Shown piece after piece: positions 18,530 to 27,036 of a stretch of 64,000 nt of DNA (positions are counted from its first letter, which is position 1; every line of letters begins with the position of its first letter). This stretch comes from Clostridium sp. MD294. Its GTDB lineage: Bacteria; Bacillota; Clostridia; Lachnospirales; Anaerotignaceae. The notes below the pieces were generated by a model. It was not told where the DNA came from, did not search any database, and worked only from the letters and a program-made list of their open reading frames with translations. Both the position numbers and the translations under genes were made by a program. The stretch lies in assembly GCF_000364165.2 (NCBI RefSeq), contig NZ_CP097810.1, forward strand, positions 2,048,130 to 2,112,129, in the 5' to 3' direction.

Positions 18530-19885
18530 ATGGCTGAAACAATCGAAATGAAACAAAAAGAATTATTCTCTAATAAAGCAATTTATCAATTAATTATACC
18601 TTTAATTATAGAACAGATATTAGCTGTAACAGTAGGTATGGCAGATGTTATGATGATTTCTGTAGCAGGAGAGGCAGCAGTATCTGGAGTTTCACTTGTA
18701 GACATGATTAATGTTTTAATTATTAATATTTTCGCTGCATTATCAACTGGAGGTGCTGTTGTTTCTGCACAATTTATAGGAAAGAAAAATAGAGAACAAG
18801 CTTGTTTGTCTGCTTATCAACTTTTAATTATAACAGTTATTATTTCTATAGTTGTTATGATTATAATATTATTTTGGAAAAGACCAATATTAAAATTATT
18901 ATTTGGAGAAATTGAAAAAGAAGTTATGAAAAATGCTATTATTTATTTGGATATTACAGCTATTTCTTATCCATTTTTAGCAATTTATAATTCATGTTCA
19001 GCGTTGTTTCGTTCTATGGGAAATTCAAAAGTTTCTATGATGCTGTCGTTTTTAATGAATATTATTAATATTGGAGGGAATGCTTTTTTTATATTTTTAC
19101 TTCGTTTAGGTATTGCTGGTGTAGCTATTCCTTCTTTGATTTCTCGTTTATTAGCGTCTATTATTATATTATATTTGATTTGTAATCCTAAAAACCAGAT
19201 ATATATAAAACCACAACTAAAAATTCAATTACATAAAGCAATGATTAAAAAAATATTACATATTGGTATTCCAAATGGTTTAGAAAATGGTTTATTTCAA
19301 CTTGGTAGAGTTCTTGTTGTAGGTATTATTGCTAGTTTTGGTACAGTACAGATTGCAGCAAATGCAGTAGCCAATAATATTGATTCTATGGGGTGTATTC
19401 CAGGTCAAGCAATTAGTCTTGCTATGATTACAGTTGTAGGGCAATGTGTTGGAGCAGGAGATTATAAACAGGCAGAATACTATACTAAAAAGTTAATGAA
19501 AATATCCTATGCTTTTACTTCTTCTATTAATGCTATTATACTTTGTGTATTACCATTACTATTAGCTATTTACCATTTATCTGATAGTACATTACAATTA
19601 GCTAAAATATTAATATGGATACATTGTGGTTGTGCTATATTTTTATGGCCTGCTTCTTTTACATTACCAAATGCTTTACGTGCAGCAAATGATGTAAAAT
19701 TTACAATGATTTGTTCTATTGCTTCTATGTGGATATTTCGTATTATCAATAGTTACATTCTTGGTAAATCTATGGGAATGGGAGCTATTGGTGTATGGAT
19801 TGGTATGATTTTAGATTGGATATTTCGTATTATTTGTTTTATATGGAGATATTATTCTGGTAAATGGAAATTACATAAAATATAA
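18530..19885 (+). CDS. MATE-family multidrug/cation efflux transporter
   Basis: Inner-membrane antiporter of 451 residues with about 12 hydrophobic helices and the duplicated MatE layout (IIPLIIEQILAVTVGMADVMMISVAG in the first half, split here as the NorM/DinF-type opening; GIPNGLENGLFQLGRV in the second). It starts 21 bp after the corrin methyltransferase and is probably co-transcribed. An adjacent MATE gene is sometimes seen near corrinoid genes, but substrate cannot be inferred. Confidence 0.85.
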   Translation: MAETIEMKQKELFSNKAIYQLIIPLIIEQILAVTVGMADVMMISVAGEAAVSGVSLVDMINVLIINIFAALSTGGAVVSAQFIGKKNREQACLSAYQLLIITVIISIVVMIIILFWKRPILKLLFGEIEKEVMKNAIIYLDITAISYPFLAIYNSCSALFRSMGNSKVSMMLSFLMNIINIGGNAFFIFLLRLGIAGVAIPSLISRLLASIIILYLICNPKNQIYIKPQLKIQLHKAMIKKILHIGIPNGLENGLFQLGRVLVVGIIASFGTVQIAANAVANNIDSMGCIPGQAISLAMITVVGQCVGAGDYKQAEYYTKKLMKISYAFTSSINAIILCVLPLLLAIYHLSDSTLQLAKILIWIHCGCAIFLWPASFTLPNALRAANDVKFTMICSIASMWIFRIINSYILGKSMGMGAIGVWIGMILDWIFRIICFIWRYYSGKWKLHKI

Positions 19886-20001
19886 AGAAACTGTTAAAAA
19901 TACACAAAAATAATACAATGTTTTGTATATTTATGCTATACTGGTGAAAGTAGTAAAATGAATACAATTTTATTGTTTACTGTAAAAATTTATCCTTTAA
20001 A

Positions 20002-20029
20002 TTGACATCTTTATTATATTATCTATGCC
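20002..20029 (+). promoter_or_regulatory. Possible promoter of the DUF1538-PII genes
   Basis: A consensus TTGACA (20002-20007) is followed after 16 bases by TATGCC (20024-20029), a poor -10. A second TATACT lies near 19937. The remaining intergenic sequence from 19886 to 20075 shows no RNA structure I recognise. Confidence 0.35.
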
Positions 20030-20075
20030 GATTTAGAGGATATTTTATTTTATAACAAATAAAGGAGGGAGCAAT

Positions 20076-21590
20076 TTGTATCAATTTTTAAAATCAAAAG
20101 TACTAGAAGCACTTTCATCAGTTATTCCTATTGTAATTATTGTATTAGTTTTAAATTTTACTATTGTACCTATGCCATGGTATAGCATACTTCTATTTTT
20201 AATAGGATCTATTTTTCTAATATTTGGTATGGGACTATTTACATTAGGAGCAGATATTGCTATGATACCTATGGGTGAAAGAGTAGGAGCACAACTTACA
20301 AAATCAAGAAATCTAATATTTTTAATATTAATTTCATTGTTATTTGGTATGATGATTACAATTGCTGAACCAGATTTACAAGTTTTAGCAACACAAGTTC
20401 CATCTATTCCTAATATGACATTAATATTGTCTGTAGCAATAGGTGTTGGTTGTTTTCTTGTATTAGCACTATTACGTATATTGTTTCAGATTAGTTTAGT
20501 AAAGTTGTTAGTTATTTTTTATGTTATTGTATTTATATTGGCATATATTTCGCCAACCCGATTTCTAGCAGTTGCTTTTGATTCTGGTGGTGTTACAACA
20601 GGTCCTATTACTGTACCATTTATAATGGCTTTAGGTCTTGGAGTAGCTTCTGTCCGTGGAGATAAAAATTCTCAAGAAGATAGTTTTGGTTTAATTTCAT
20701 TATGCTCAATAGGGCCTATATTAGCAGTTTTATTTCTTGGATTATTTTTTGGTATTTCTTCAGAAGATTATGTAGTAGAAACACAACATACAGTAAAAAC
20801 AGTAAAAGAAATTTTATTTTTATTTTTAAATAAATTTCCTCACCATTTTATAGAAGTAGCAATAGCACTTTCTCCTGTTGTTATTTTCTTTTTAATTTTT
20901 CAAAAGTTTTATTTAAAATTACCAAAACATTATATTCGAAAGATATATGTTGGTATTATGTATACTTATATTGGCTTAGTATGTTTTTTAACAGGGGTTA
21001 ATGCAGGTTTTATGCCAATAGGTAATTATATAGGAAATAAAATTGCCCAACTATATTATAACTGGATATTAGTACCTATTGGAATTATTATTGGTATGTT
21101 TGTTGTAATTGCAGAGCCAGCTGTTCATGTATTGACAAAACAGGTAGAAGAAATTACAGGTGGTAATATTACAAAGAAAGCAATACTTATTAGTTTATCT
21201 TGTGGTGTTGGTATTTCTATTGGTTTAGCAATGATTAGAGTATTAACAAATGTTCCTATTTGGTATTTCTTAATACCTGGTTATGGTATTGCTATATTAT
21301 TATCTCATTTTGTTCCTAAAATTTTTACAGCAATTGCTTTTGATTCTGGTGGTGTTGCTTCTGGTCCTATGACTGCAACATTTTTATTACCATTAGCTAT
21401 GGGAGCTTGTCAAGCATTAAATAGGGAAATTATGACGAATGCTTTTGGTATTGTAGCTATGGTTGCCATGACTCCTCTTGTGACTATACAAATATTAGGT
21501 TTAATTTATACCATAGGAGAGAAAAGAAGAAACTTGCAGACTACTATAAAAACTCATAAAGAAGAGGACAATGATATTATTGAATTTTGA
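20076..21590 (+). CDS. DUF1538 integral membrane protein
   Basis: A 504-residue polytopic membrane protein built from two homologous halves. Each half carries a glycine-rich signature AFDSGGV(T/A)(T/S)GP, at about residues 167-178 and 421-432, followed by a hydrophobic LGLG/LAMG helix, and each half also has an (I/V)AEP motif before it (MITIAEPDLQVLATQVP and FVVIAEPAVHVLTKQVE). This duplication is characteristic of the DUF1538 family, whose members are thought to be transporters of unknown substrate. TTG start with AAAGGAGGGA. The two PII-like genes directly downstream suggest that PII-type proteins control it, as AmtB is controlled by GlnK (inference). Confidence 0.82.
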   Translation: MYQFLKSKVLEALSSVIPIVIIVLVLNFTIVPMPWYSILLFLIGSIFLIFGMGLFTLGADIAMIPMGERVGAQLTKSRNLIFLILISLLFGMMITIAEPDLQVLATQVPSIPNMTLILSVAIGVGCFLVLALLRILFQISLVKLLVIFYVIVFILAYISPTRFLAVAFDSGGVTTGPITVPFIMALGLGVASVRGDKNSQEDSFGLISLCSIGPILAVLFLGLFFGISSEDYVVETQHTVKTVKEILFLFLNKFPHHFIEVAIALSPVVIFFLIFQKFYLKLPKHYIRKIYVGIMYTYIGLVCFLTGVNAGFMPIGNYIGNKIAQLYYNWILVPIGIIIGMFVVIAEPAVHVLTKQVEEITGGNITKKAILISLSCGVGISIGLAMIRVLTNVPIWYFLIPGYGIAILLSHFVPKIFTAIAFDSGGVASGPMTATFLLPLAMGACQALNREIMTNAFGIVAMVAMTPLVTIQILGLIYTIGEKRRNLQTTIKTHKEEDNDIIEF

Positions 21591-21614
21591 TTAAAATAAG
21601 GAGATTTTTTAAAA

Positions 21615-21971
21615 ATGGCAAAAGTAAAAAAAGTAAAGCCTCTAAAATTAATGATTACTATTGTAGATAGAGGAAAAAGCAAGAAATTAATGTCTTATTA
21701 TAAAAGTCAAGGTATTAACTTTTCTATTTTATGTTTTGGAAAAGGAACAGCAAGTTCAGAAATATTAGATTATCTTGGACTAAATGAAGAAGAAAAAGAT
21801 GTATTTATTTCTACTGTATATGCAGATGATATTCCTAAAATATTTGCTCAATTAAAAGAAAAAACAGAATTCCATAAAGCTGGTAAAGGTATTGTTTTTA
21901 CTATTTCATTAGATAGCATTGGTGGAATGTCATCATTTTATGCACTAACGGGTATTTCTAAGGAGGAATAG
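21615..21971 (+). CDS. PII-like signalling protein (first of two)
   Basis: A 118-residue cytosolic protein with the PII/ferredoxin-like fold pattern: an LMITIVDRGKSKKLMSYYKS strand-helix, then ILCFGKGTASSEILDYLGL in place of the T-loop region, then a second half ending in HKAGKGIVFTISLDSIGG. No uridylylation Tyr-loop of the GlnB type can be recognised, so it is a divergent PII. It sits 24 bp after the DUF1538 gene and 6 bp before a second PII-like gene only distantly similar to it. The pair probably acts on the membrane protein. The ligand is unknown. Confidence 0.7.
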   Translation: MAKVKKVKPLKLMITIVDRGKSKKLMSYYKSQGINFSILCFGKGTASSEILDYLGLNEEEKDVFISTVYADDIPKIFAQLKEKTEFHKAGKGIVFTISLDSIGGMSSFYALTGISKEE

Positions 21972-21977
21972 TATATA

Positions 21978-22310
21978 ATGAGTCTGAATAAAAAATATGC
22001 TTTAGTAATTGCTATTGTAAATCATGGTTATTCTTCTGATGCTATGGAAGCAGCAAAAAAGGTGGGGGCTACAGGAGGAACTATTTTACATGGGCATGGT
22101 GTGAGTGGTAGGGAAGCAGCAAAATTTTTAGGTATTACAATTAACGAAGACAAAGAAATTTTAATGATTGTTGCTAGAGAAGAAATTAAGCAAAAAATTA
22201 TGATGAATATTTCTTCTGAAATGGGCATGAACTCTCCTGCAAAAGGAATTGTATTTTCATTACCTATTGATGATGTCTATGGATTGTTTTCAGGTAATAT
22301 TGATGTATAA
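21978..22310 (+). CDS. PII-like signalling protein (second of two)
   Basis: A 110-residue protein of the P-II family type: YALVIAIVNHGYSSDAMEAAKKVGATGGTI opens with the PII beta-1/alpha-1 unit, LHGHGVSGREAAKFLGI corresponds to the T-loop approach, and SPAKGIVFSLPIDDVYGL is the closing strand with the B-loop-like glycine. It is more canonical than its upstream neighbour. The tandem of unequal PII-like proteins behind a DUF1538 gene points to a heteromeric or two-signal regulator of that membrane protein (inference). Confidence 0.75.
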   Translation: MSLNKKYALVIAIVNHGYSSDAMEAAKKVGATGGTILHGHGVSGREAAKFLGITINEDKEILMIVAREEIKQKIMMNISSEMGMNSPAKGIVFSLPIDDVYGLFSGNIDV

Positions 22311-22317
22311 AATAGAA

Positions 22318-22338
22318 AATCCCCCTAAATGGGGGGTT
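22318..22338. terminator. GC-rich terminator between convergent genes
   Basis: CCCCC (22321-22325) pairs with GGGGG (22331-22335), extended by flanking weaker pairs. On the minus strand it is followed by ATTTTCTATTTT. It overlaps the stop codon of the minus-strand FMN enzyme and closes the PII transcript. Confidence 0.65.
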
Positions 22339-23401
22339 ATTGATTTAATTCATCTATAATTTCTTTTACAGTTGTAATTTTATTTACCTTATATGCGTTA
22401 GCTCCACAAAATAATAGAGAATTTTGTATATTTCCATTTGCAGCACGAATTAAAGCTTCTGTAATACAATAAGGTGTTGTAGCTGGATTACATTTTTCTA
22501 AGCATTTATAGCATTTTGTTATATTTTCTTTTTCTACTTTTCTCAGTTCCATAAAAGGATTATTAATAGCACGTCCTGGCATACCAACAGGGCTTTTTAC
22601 AATAGTAATATCTTCTTTTTTTGCATTAATATACGACATTTTAAATTCTATGTCAGCATCACACTCTTGTGTAGCAACAAAACGAGTTGCCATTTGAACA
22701 CCATCACAACCCAAATTTATATAATGATCAATATCATTTCTATCATATACACCACCAGCAAAAATAACTGGAAAATGACGATTATATTTTTCTTCAAAGC
22801 TTTTTACATAAGCAATAATATTTTCAACTTCTTTATCGTAATAAGCATAATCGTCTTGTAGTCCTAAAAGTAGTTCTTTTTCTGAAAATCCTAAATGACC
22901 ACCTGCTTTAGGACCTTCAATTATAACAAAATCTGGCATACGTTCTCCTCTTTTATCCCAACGATGCAATAGAACTTTTGCTGCTTTCACAGAAGAAACA
23001 ATAGGGGCAAATTTAATAGAAGAGTTGCCTATTAGATTAGGTAATTCTATAGGTAATCCTGCACCAGATATAATAATATCTGCACCATTTTTAATACAAC
23101 ATTCTACATAATCTGCATAATGAGTTGCTGCTCTCATAATATTAACACCAATGATACCATCATTAGAGATTTCTTTTGCTTTTTTAATATGATAAGCTAG
23201 TGCTTTTAAATTTGTTTCTACTGTATTTGTTAAAAAATCTTTAGATAGAAAACCTGGTTGTGCAGCAGAAATAGTACCTATAGCACCTTCTTTTGCTACA
23301 GCTCCAGCTAGAGAAGATAAACTAATGCCAACCCCCATTCCTCCTTGTATAATTGGAATAGGTATGGTTAAATCACCAATATGGAGTGGTTTTAGCTTCA
23401 T
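22337..23401 (-). CDS. Nitronate monooxygenase-like FMN enzyme (FabK/NMO family)
   Basis: A 354-residue TIM-barrel flavoenzyme related to 2-nitropropane dioxygenase and FabK: IPIIQGGMGVGISLSSLAGAV at the N-terminus, EGPKAGGHLGF near the middle, VIFAGGVYDRNDI and GCDGVQMATRFVATQECDA in the FMN phosphate region. A C-terminal Cys cluster (KCYKCLEKCNPATTPYC) is absent from the FabK encoded nearby and could bind metal. The start at 23401 has AAAGGAGGG eight bases upstream, whereas an upstream start would add 12 poorly supported residues. It diverges from the fatty acid operon. A role in nitronate detoxification or in lipid metabolism are both possible. Confidence 0.8.
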   Translation of the reverse strand: MKLKPLHIGDLTIPIPIIQGGMGVGISLSSLAGAVAKEGAIGTISAAQPGFLSKDFLTNTVETNLKALAYHIKKAKEISNDGIIGVNIMRAATHYADYVECCIKNGADIIISGAGLPIELPNLIGNSSIKFAPIVSSVKAAKVLLHRWDKRGERMPDFVIIEGPKAGGHLGFSEKELLLGLQDDYAYYDKEVENIIAYVKSFEEKYNRHFPVIFAGGVYDRNDIDHYINLGCDGVQMATRFVATQECDADIEFKMSYINAKKEDITIVKSPVGMPGRAINNPFMELRKVEKENITKCYKCLEKCNPATTPYCITEALIRAANGNIQNSLLFCGANAYKVNKITTVKEIIDELNQ

Positions 23402-23525
23402 AAATGTGACCCTCCTTTTAACAAGATATAAAATCAAAATGAAATAAATTTTTGAAAATAAAATTATTTTAATACATAGTTTCTGTAACTATGTGATGTA
23501 GATTTAATATTATTAACTATAAAAA

Positions 23526-23554
23526 AATATATTACAAATATAAGTTATTGTCAA
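23526..23554 (-). promoter_or_regulatory. Sigma-A promoter for the NMO-like gene
   Basis: On the minus strand TTGACA (23554-23549), a 17-bp spacer and TATATT (23531-23526) form a good promoter. The leader of about 115 bases contains a small hairpin (ACATAGTT/AACTATGT around 23475-23495). Otherwise the 23402-23766 intergenic region holds only this and the fab promoter. Confidence 0.6.
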
Positions 23555-23652
23555 TATATCTTGCATTAATTGTTGCATTTTACTCAAAAATATTTTAGAA
23601 TTAAATGTATTATTTTTAGAATAAAGATTGACGTATGAAAAAAAGTATCATA

Positions 23653-23684
23653 TACTTTGATTATTAAAGTATTTGGTATATAAT
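23653..23684 (+). promoter_or_regulatory. Fatty acid operon promoter with FabT-like operator
   Basis: The palindrome TACTTTGATTATTAAAGTA (23653-23671; 9-bp arms with one mismatch) covers the -35 element TTGATT (23657-23662), which is 16 bases before a perfect TATAAT (23679-23684). Its core resembles the TTTGATTATCAAA-type site bound by the MarR-family repressor FabT in streptococci. No fabT gene is in the window, so the regulator is inferred. Confidence 0.6.
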
Positions 23685-23766
23685 AAATTTTAGAGAGAAA
23701 GATATGGAAAATATAAAAAATTAAATTTACATTTGCAAAAATATTTCTAAGCAAGGGAGAAAAAAT

Positions 23767-24738
23767 ATGATTTTTTCAAAAATTAAATGTACAGGCTCTT
23801 ATGTTCCTGAAAAAATCGTTACGAATGATATGCTTTCTCAATATGTTGATACAAGTGATGAATGGATACGTTCTCGTAGTGGTATAGAAAAGCGACATTT
23901 TTCAGAAGGAGAAAATACATCAGATATTGCTGCTAAAGCAGCACTAAATATTTTAAAAGATGGTAATATTAATGCATTAGATATTGAATTAATTATTGTT
24001 GCAACTGTTTCACCTGACTATACAACACCATCTACAGCGTGTTTAGTACAATCAAAAATAGGTGCAGTGAATGCAGTTGCTTTTGATTTAAGTGCAGCTT
24101 GTTCAGGTTTTATTTTTGGTGTTAGTACAGCAGACAAATTTATAAAAAATGGCGTTTATAAAAATGCGTTAGTAATTGGTGCTGAGGTATTGTCAAAACA
24201 CTTAAATTTTAAAGATAGAAGTACCTGTGTATTATTTGGTGATGGTGCTGGTGGTGTCTTTTTAGAAAAGGCAGAACATGGAGGTATATTAGCAGAAGAA
24301 ATAGGCAGCGATGGAAATCGTGGTATGTCTTTAACTTGTGCTGAAAAAAAGGCTTCTCATATATTTAATACTGAACTAGTAGAAGAAGATAATTTTTTAC
24401 ACATGGATGGTAGAGCCATTTTTGATTTTGCTACAAGACAAACACCAAAATGTATTTTACGTTTAATTGAAAAATCCGGGATTTGTGCTGAACAGTTGAA
24501 GTATGTTATACCTCATCAAGCGAATGCTCGTATTGTAGAAATTATATCCCGAAAAACAAAAATACCTTTACAAAAATTCTATATGAATATTGCTGAATAC
24601 AGTAATACCTCCGCTGCAACTATTCCTATTGCATTAGATCAAATGATGAAAAAAGGATTATTACAGCAAGGAGATTATATATTAATGGCAGGTTTTGGAG
24701 GTGGACTCACATGGGGTGGGTTACTTATAAAAATGTAA
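23767..24738 (+). CDS. fabH: Beta-ketoacyl-ACP synthase III (FabH)
   Basis: Initiates type II fatty acid synthesis by condensing acetyl-CoA or a branched acyl-CoA with malonyl-ACP. The catalytic triad is C112 (DLSAACSGF), H250 (IPHQANARI) and N280 (YSNTSAA). At 323 residues it is of full length. It is the first gene of an eleven-gene operon and sits about 75 bp after the predicted transcription start, under a FabT-like operator. Confidence 0.96.
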   Translation: MIFSKIKCTGSYVPEKIVTNDMLSQYVDTSDEWIRSRSGIEKRHFSEGENTSDIAAKAALNILKDGNINALDIELIIVATVSPDYTTPSTACLVQSKIGAVNAVAFDLSAACSGFIFGVSTADKFIKNGVYKNALVIGAEVLSKHLNFKDRSTCVLFGDGAGGVFLEKAEHGGILAEEIGSDGNRGMSLTCAEKKASHIFNTELVEEDNFLHMDGRAIFDFATRQTPKCILRLIEKSGICAEQLKYVIPHQANARIVEIISRKTKIPLQKFYMNIAEYSNTSAATIPIALDQMMKKGLLQQGDYILMAGFGGGLTWGGLLIKM

Positions 24739-24766
24739 ATAAAAATTATATTAAGGAGGCATAAAA

Positions 24767-24994
24767 ATGGAAGTATTAGAAAGAATTAAAGAAATTATTG
24801 CTGAACAAACAGGAAAGGATATTGCTGAAATTACACCAGAAACAAGTGTTATGGAAGATTTAGAAGCAGATAGCTTAGACTTATTTCAAATTATAAATGA
24901 TATTGAAGATGAGTTTGATGTAAAAATTGAAGATACAGAAAAAATTAAAACTGTTGCTGATGTTGTAAAAATTGTAGAAGAAAATCAGCAATAA
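24767..24994 (+). CDS. acpP: Acyl carrier protein
   Basis: A 75-residue acidic carrier that holds growing acyl chains on a 4'-phosphopantetheine arm attached to S36 in the EADSLDLFQ motif (usual form D-S-L). An AAGGAGG site precedes the ATG. It lies between fabH and fabK, its substrate partners. Confidence 0.96.
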   Translation: MEVLERIKEIIAEQTGKDIAEITPETSVMEDLEADSLDLFQIINDIEDEFDVKIEDTEKIKTVADVVKIVEENQQ

Positions 24995-25025
24995 TTTTGT
25001 AACAAAAGATAAGGAGAACAAACTT

Positions 25026-25967
25026 ATGTATGAAAATATTTGCGAAATGCTTGGAATAGAATATCCTATTATACAAGGTGCTATGGCATGGATTGCTACT
25101 CCAGAATTAGTTGCAGCAGTATCAAATGCAGGTGGTTTGGGAGTTTTGGCAACAGGTCATTTAAATGGTGAAAGCTGTCGTGAAGCTATTCATAAATTAA
25201 AGGAAATGACAGATCGTCCTTATGCAGTGAATATTATGTTGTTGTCCTCTTATGCAGAAGAAATTGCAAAAGTACTCTATGAAGAAAAGGTTCCAGTTAT
25301 TACAACAGGTGCAGGTAGTACTATTACACATTTAAAAGCCTTCCAAGAAATGGGTGCAAAGGTTATTCCTGTTATTCCTTCTGTAGCAATTGCAAAACGT
25401 TTTGAAAAAGATGGTGTAAATGCTGTAATTGCAGAAGGTATGGAATCTGGAGGACATGTTGGAAAAACAACAACAATGGCACTTGTACCACAAGTTGTTG
25501 ATGCTGTTAATATTCCAGTTATTGCAGCAGGAGGTATTGCAGATGGTAGAGGTATGGCAGCTGCAACTATGTTAGGTGCTTCTGGATTTCAGCTTGGCAC
25601 AAGATTTTTAGTTGCAAAAGAATGTACAGTACACCCTAATTTTAAACAAAGAATATTAAAAGCAAAAGATATTGATACTACAATAACTGGTTTATCTACA
25701 GGTCATCCTGTGCGTGTTATTCGTAATAAAATGGCACGAGCTTATGAAGCATTAGAAAAACAGAATGCACCAGCAGAAAAATTAGAAGAACTAGGTACAG
25801 GTGCATTAAGAAAGGCTGTTCATGACGGAGATGTTGAAAATGGTTCTGTTATGTCTGGTCAAATTGCAGGTTTAGTAACAAAAGAACAGACCGCAAAAGA
25901 GATAATAGAGGAACTTTACTGTGAATATATAAATATCATGAAAGACGCTGTAAAAGTTATGAGATAA
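25026..25967 (+). CDS. fabK: Enoyl-ACP reductase II (FabK, FMN-dependent)
   Basis: Catalyses the last reduction of each elongation cycle. It is a 313-residue FMN TIM-barrel with IIQGAMAWIATPELVAAVS, GMESGGHVGKTTTM, VIAAGGIADGRG and LGTRFLVAKE, matching FabK rather than the NADH-dependent short-chain FabI. Placement directly after acpP in a fab operon makes the assignment firm. No fabI is present in the window, so growth would be expected to be insensitive to FabI-specific inhibitors such as triclosan (known of FabK, inferred here). Confidence 0.93.
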   Translation: MYENICEMLGIEYPIIQGAMAWIATPELVAAVSNAGGLGVLATGHLNGESCREAIHKLKEMTDRPYAVNIMLLSSYAEEIAKVLYEEKVPVITTGAGSTITHLKAFQEMGAKVIPVIPSVAIAKRFEKDGVNAVIAEGMESGGHVGKTTTMALVPQVVDAVNIPVIAAGGIADGRGMAAATMLGASGFQLGTRFLVAKECTVHPNFKQRILKAKDIDTTITGLSTGHPVRVIRNKMARAYEALEKQNAPAEKLEELGTGALRKAVHDGDVENGSVMSGQIAGLVTKEQTAKEIIEELYCEYINIMKDAVKVMR

Positions 25968-26009
25968 TAAAGCTCTATTTGAAATAAAAACAAAGTATTA
26001 AAAAATTAA

Positions 26010-26029
26010 AAGGGAGCATATGCTCCCTT
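26010..26029. promoter_or_regulatory. Perfect 20-nt palindrome in the fabK-fabD gap
   Basis: AAGGGAGCATATGCTCCCTT is a perfect inverted repeat and the only long non-coding gap (about 120 bases) inside the operon. It can fold to an 8-bp GC-rich hairpin but has no T tract. It could be an RNA processing site, a partial terminator that lowers expression downstream, or a protein operator. Confidence 0.45.
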
Positions 26030-26090
26030 GCTTATCATTATCATAAAATGTCGATTGAAAAAATAATTTAAAAAAAATAGGAGAAAAATC

Positions 26091-27020
26091 ATGAAAACAG
26101 CTTTTTTATTTAGTGGACAAGGTGCACAATATGTCGGTATGGGAAAAGAGTTGCAGGAACAATATGTTTGTGCAAAAGAAATGTTTCAAAGAGCAGATAA
26201 TGCTTTAGGTTTTTCTCTTAGCGATATATGTTTTAAACAAGAAATAAAATTAAATCAAACAGAATTTACACAACCAGCTATATTAACTATGAGTATGGCA
26301 ACATTAGCTTGCTTAAATGAAAAAGGAATAAAAGCAGATTATGTAGCTGGTTTAAGTTTAGGGGAATATAGTGCATATACGGCGAGTGGTGTATTTCAAT
26401 TTGAAGATGCAGTGAAATTAGTACAAAAAAGAGGACGTTTTATGACAGAAGCTGTACCAGAAGGAAAAGGCAGTATGTATGCTATTATTGGCATGGAAAG
26501 GGAACAAATAGAGAATATTTGTAAGGAATATAGTAAATTTGGTTTTGTAACACCTGCAAATTATAATGCACCAGGACAGATTGTAATTGCAGGTGAAACA
26601 GATATAACTTCGAAAGCAGCAGCAGCAGCAAAAGAAAAGGGTGCTAAAATAGTATCAAAATTAAATGTAAGTGGTCCATTTCATACTGCACTATTAAAAT
26701 CTGCATCTGAAAAATTATCAAAAGAGTTGCAACAGCTACATTTACATGATATGAATATACCTGTTATTACAAATGTAACTGGCCAAGAAGTTGAAAATAA
26801 TGAGGATATTATTCCTCTTTTAATAAAGCAAGTTATGAGTCCTGTTAAATGGGAAGAAACGATATTAACATTGTCTTCAAAAGGTGTTGATACGTTTATA
26901 GAAGTTGGTCCTGGTAAAACATTAAGTGGATTTGTAAAAAGAACAGTAAAAGGAGCAACAATACTTAATGTAGAAAATCAAAAAACATTAGAAAAAACAA
27001 TAGAAAAATTGTTAGGATGA
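26091..27020 (+). CDS. fabD: Malonyl-CoA:ACP transacylase (FabD)
   Basis: Loads malonyl groups from CoA to ACP. S89 lies in the GLSLGEYSA nucleophile elbow, and the catalytic His is in SGPFHTALL. It opens with FLFSGQGAQYVGMGKEL, the standard N-terminal signature. The 309-residue length is normal. It follows the palindrome-containing gap and precedes fabG by 16 bp. Confidence 0.95.
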   Translation: MKTAFLFSGQGAQYVGMGKELQEQYVCAKEMFQRADNALGFSLSDICFKQEIKLNQTEFTQPAILTMSMATLACLNEKGIKADYVAGLSLGEYSAYTASGVFQFEDAVKLVQKRGRFMTEAVPEGKGSMYAIIGMEREQIENICKEYSKFGFVTPANYNAPGQIVIAGETDITSKAAAAAKEKGAKIVSKLNVSGPFHTALLKSASEKLSKELQQLHLHDMNIPVITNVTGQEVENNEDIIPLLIKQVMSPVKWEETILTLSSKGVDTFIEVGPGKTLSGFVKRTVKGATILNVENQKTLEKTIEKLLG

Positions 27021-27036
27021 AAATGGAGGAGAGGAT

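Noticed and set aside
21615-22310. Classical GlnB/GlnK nitrogen regulators
   Set aside because: No amtB, glnA or nif genes are adjacent and the uridylylated T-loop Tyr context is not recognisable, so they are called only PII-like.
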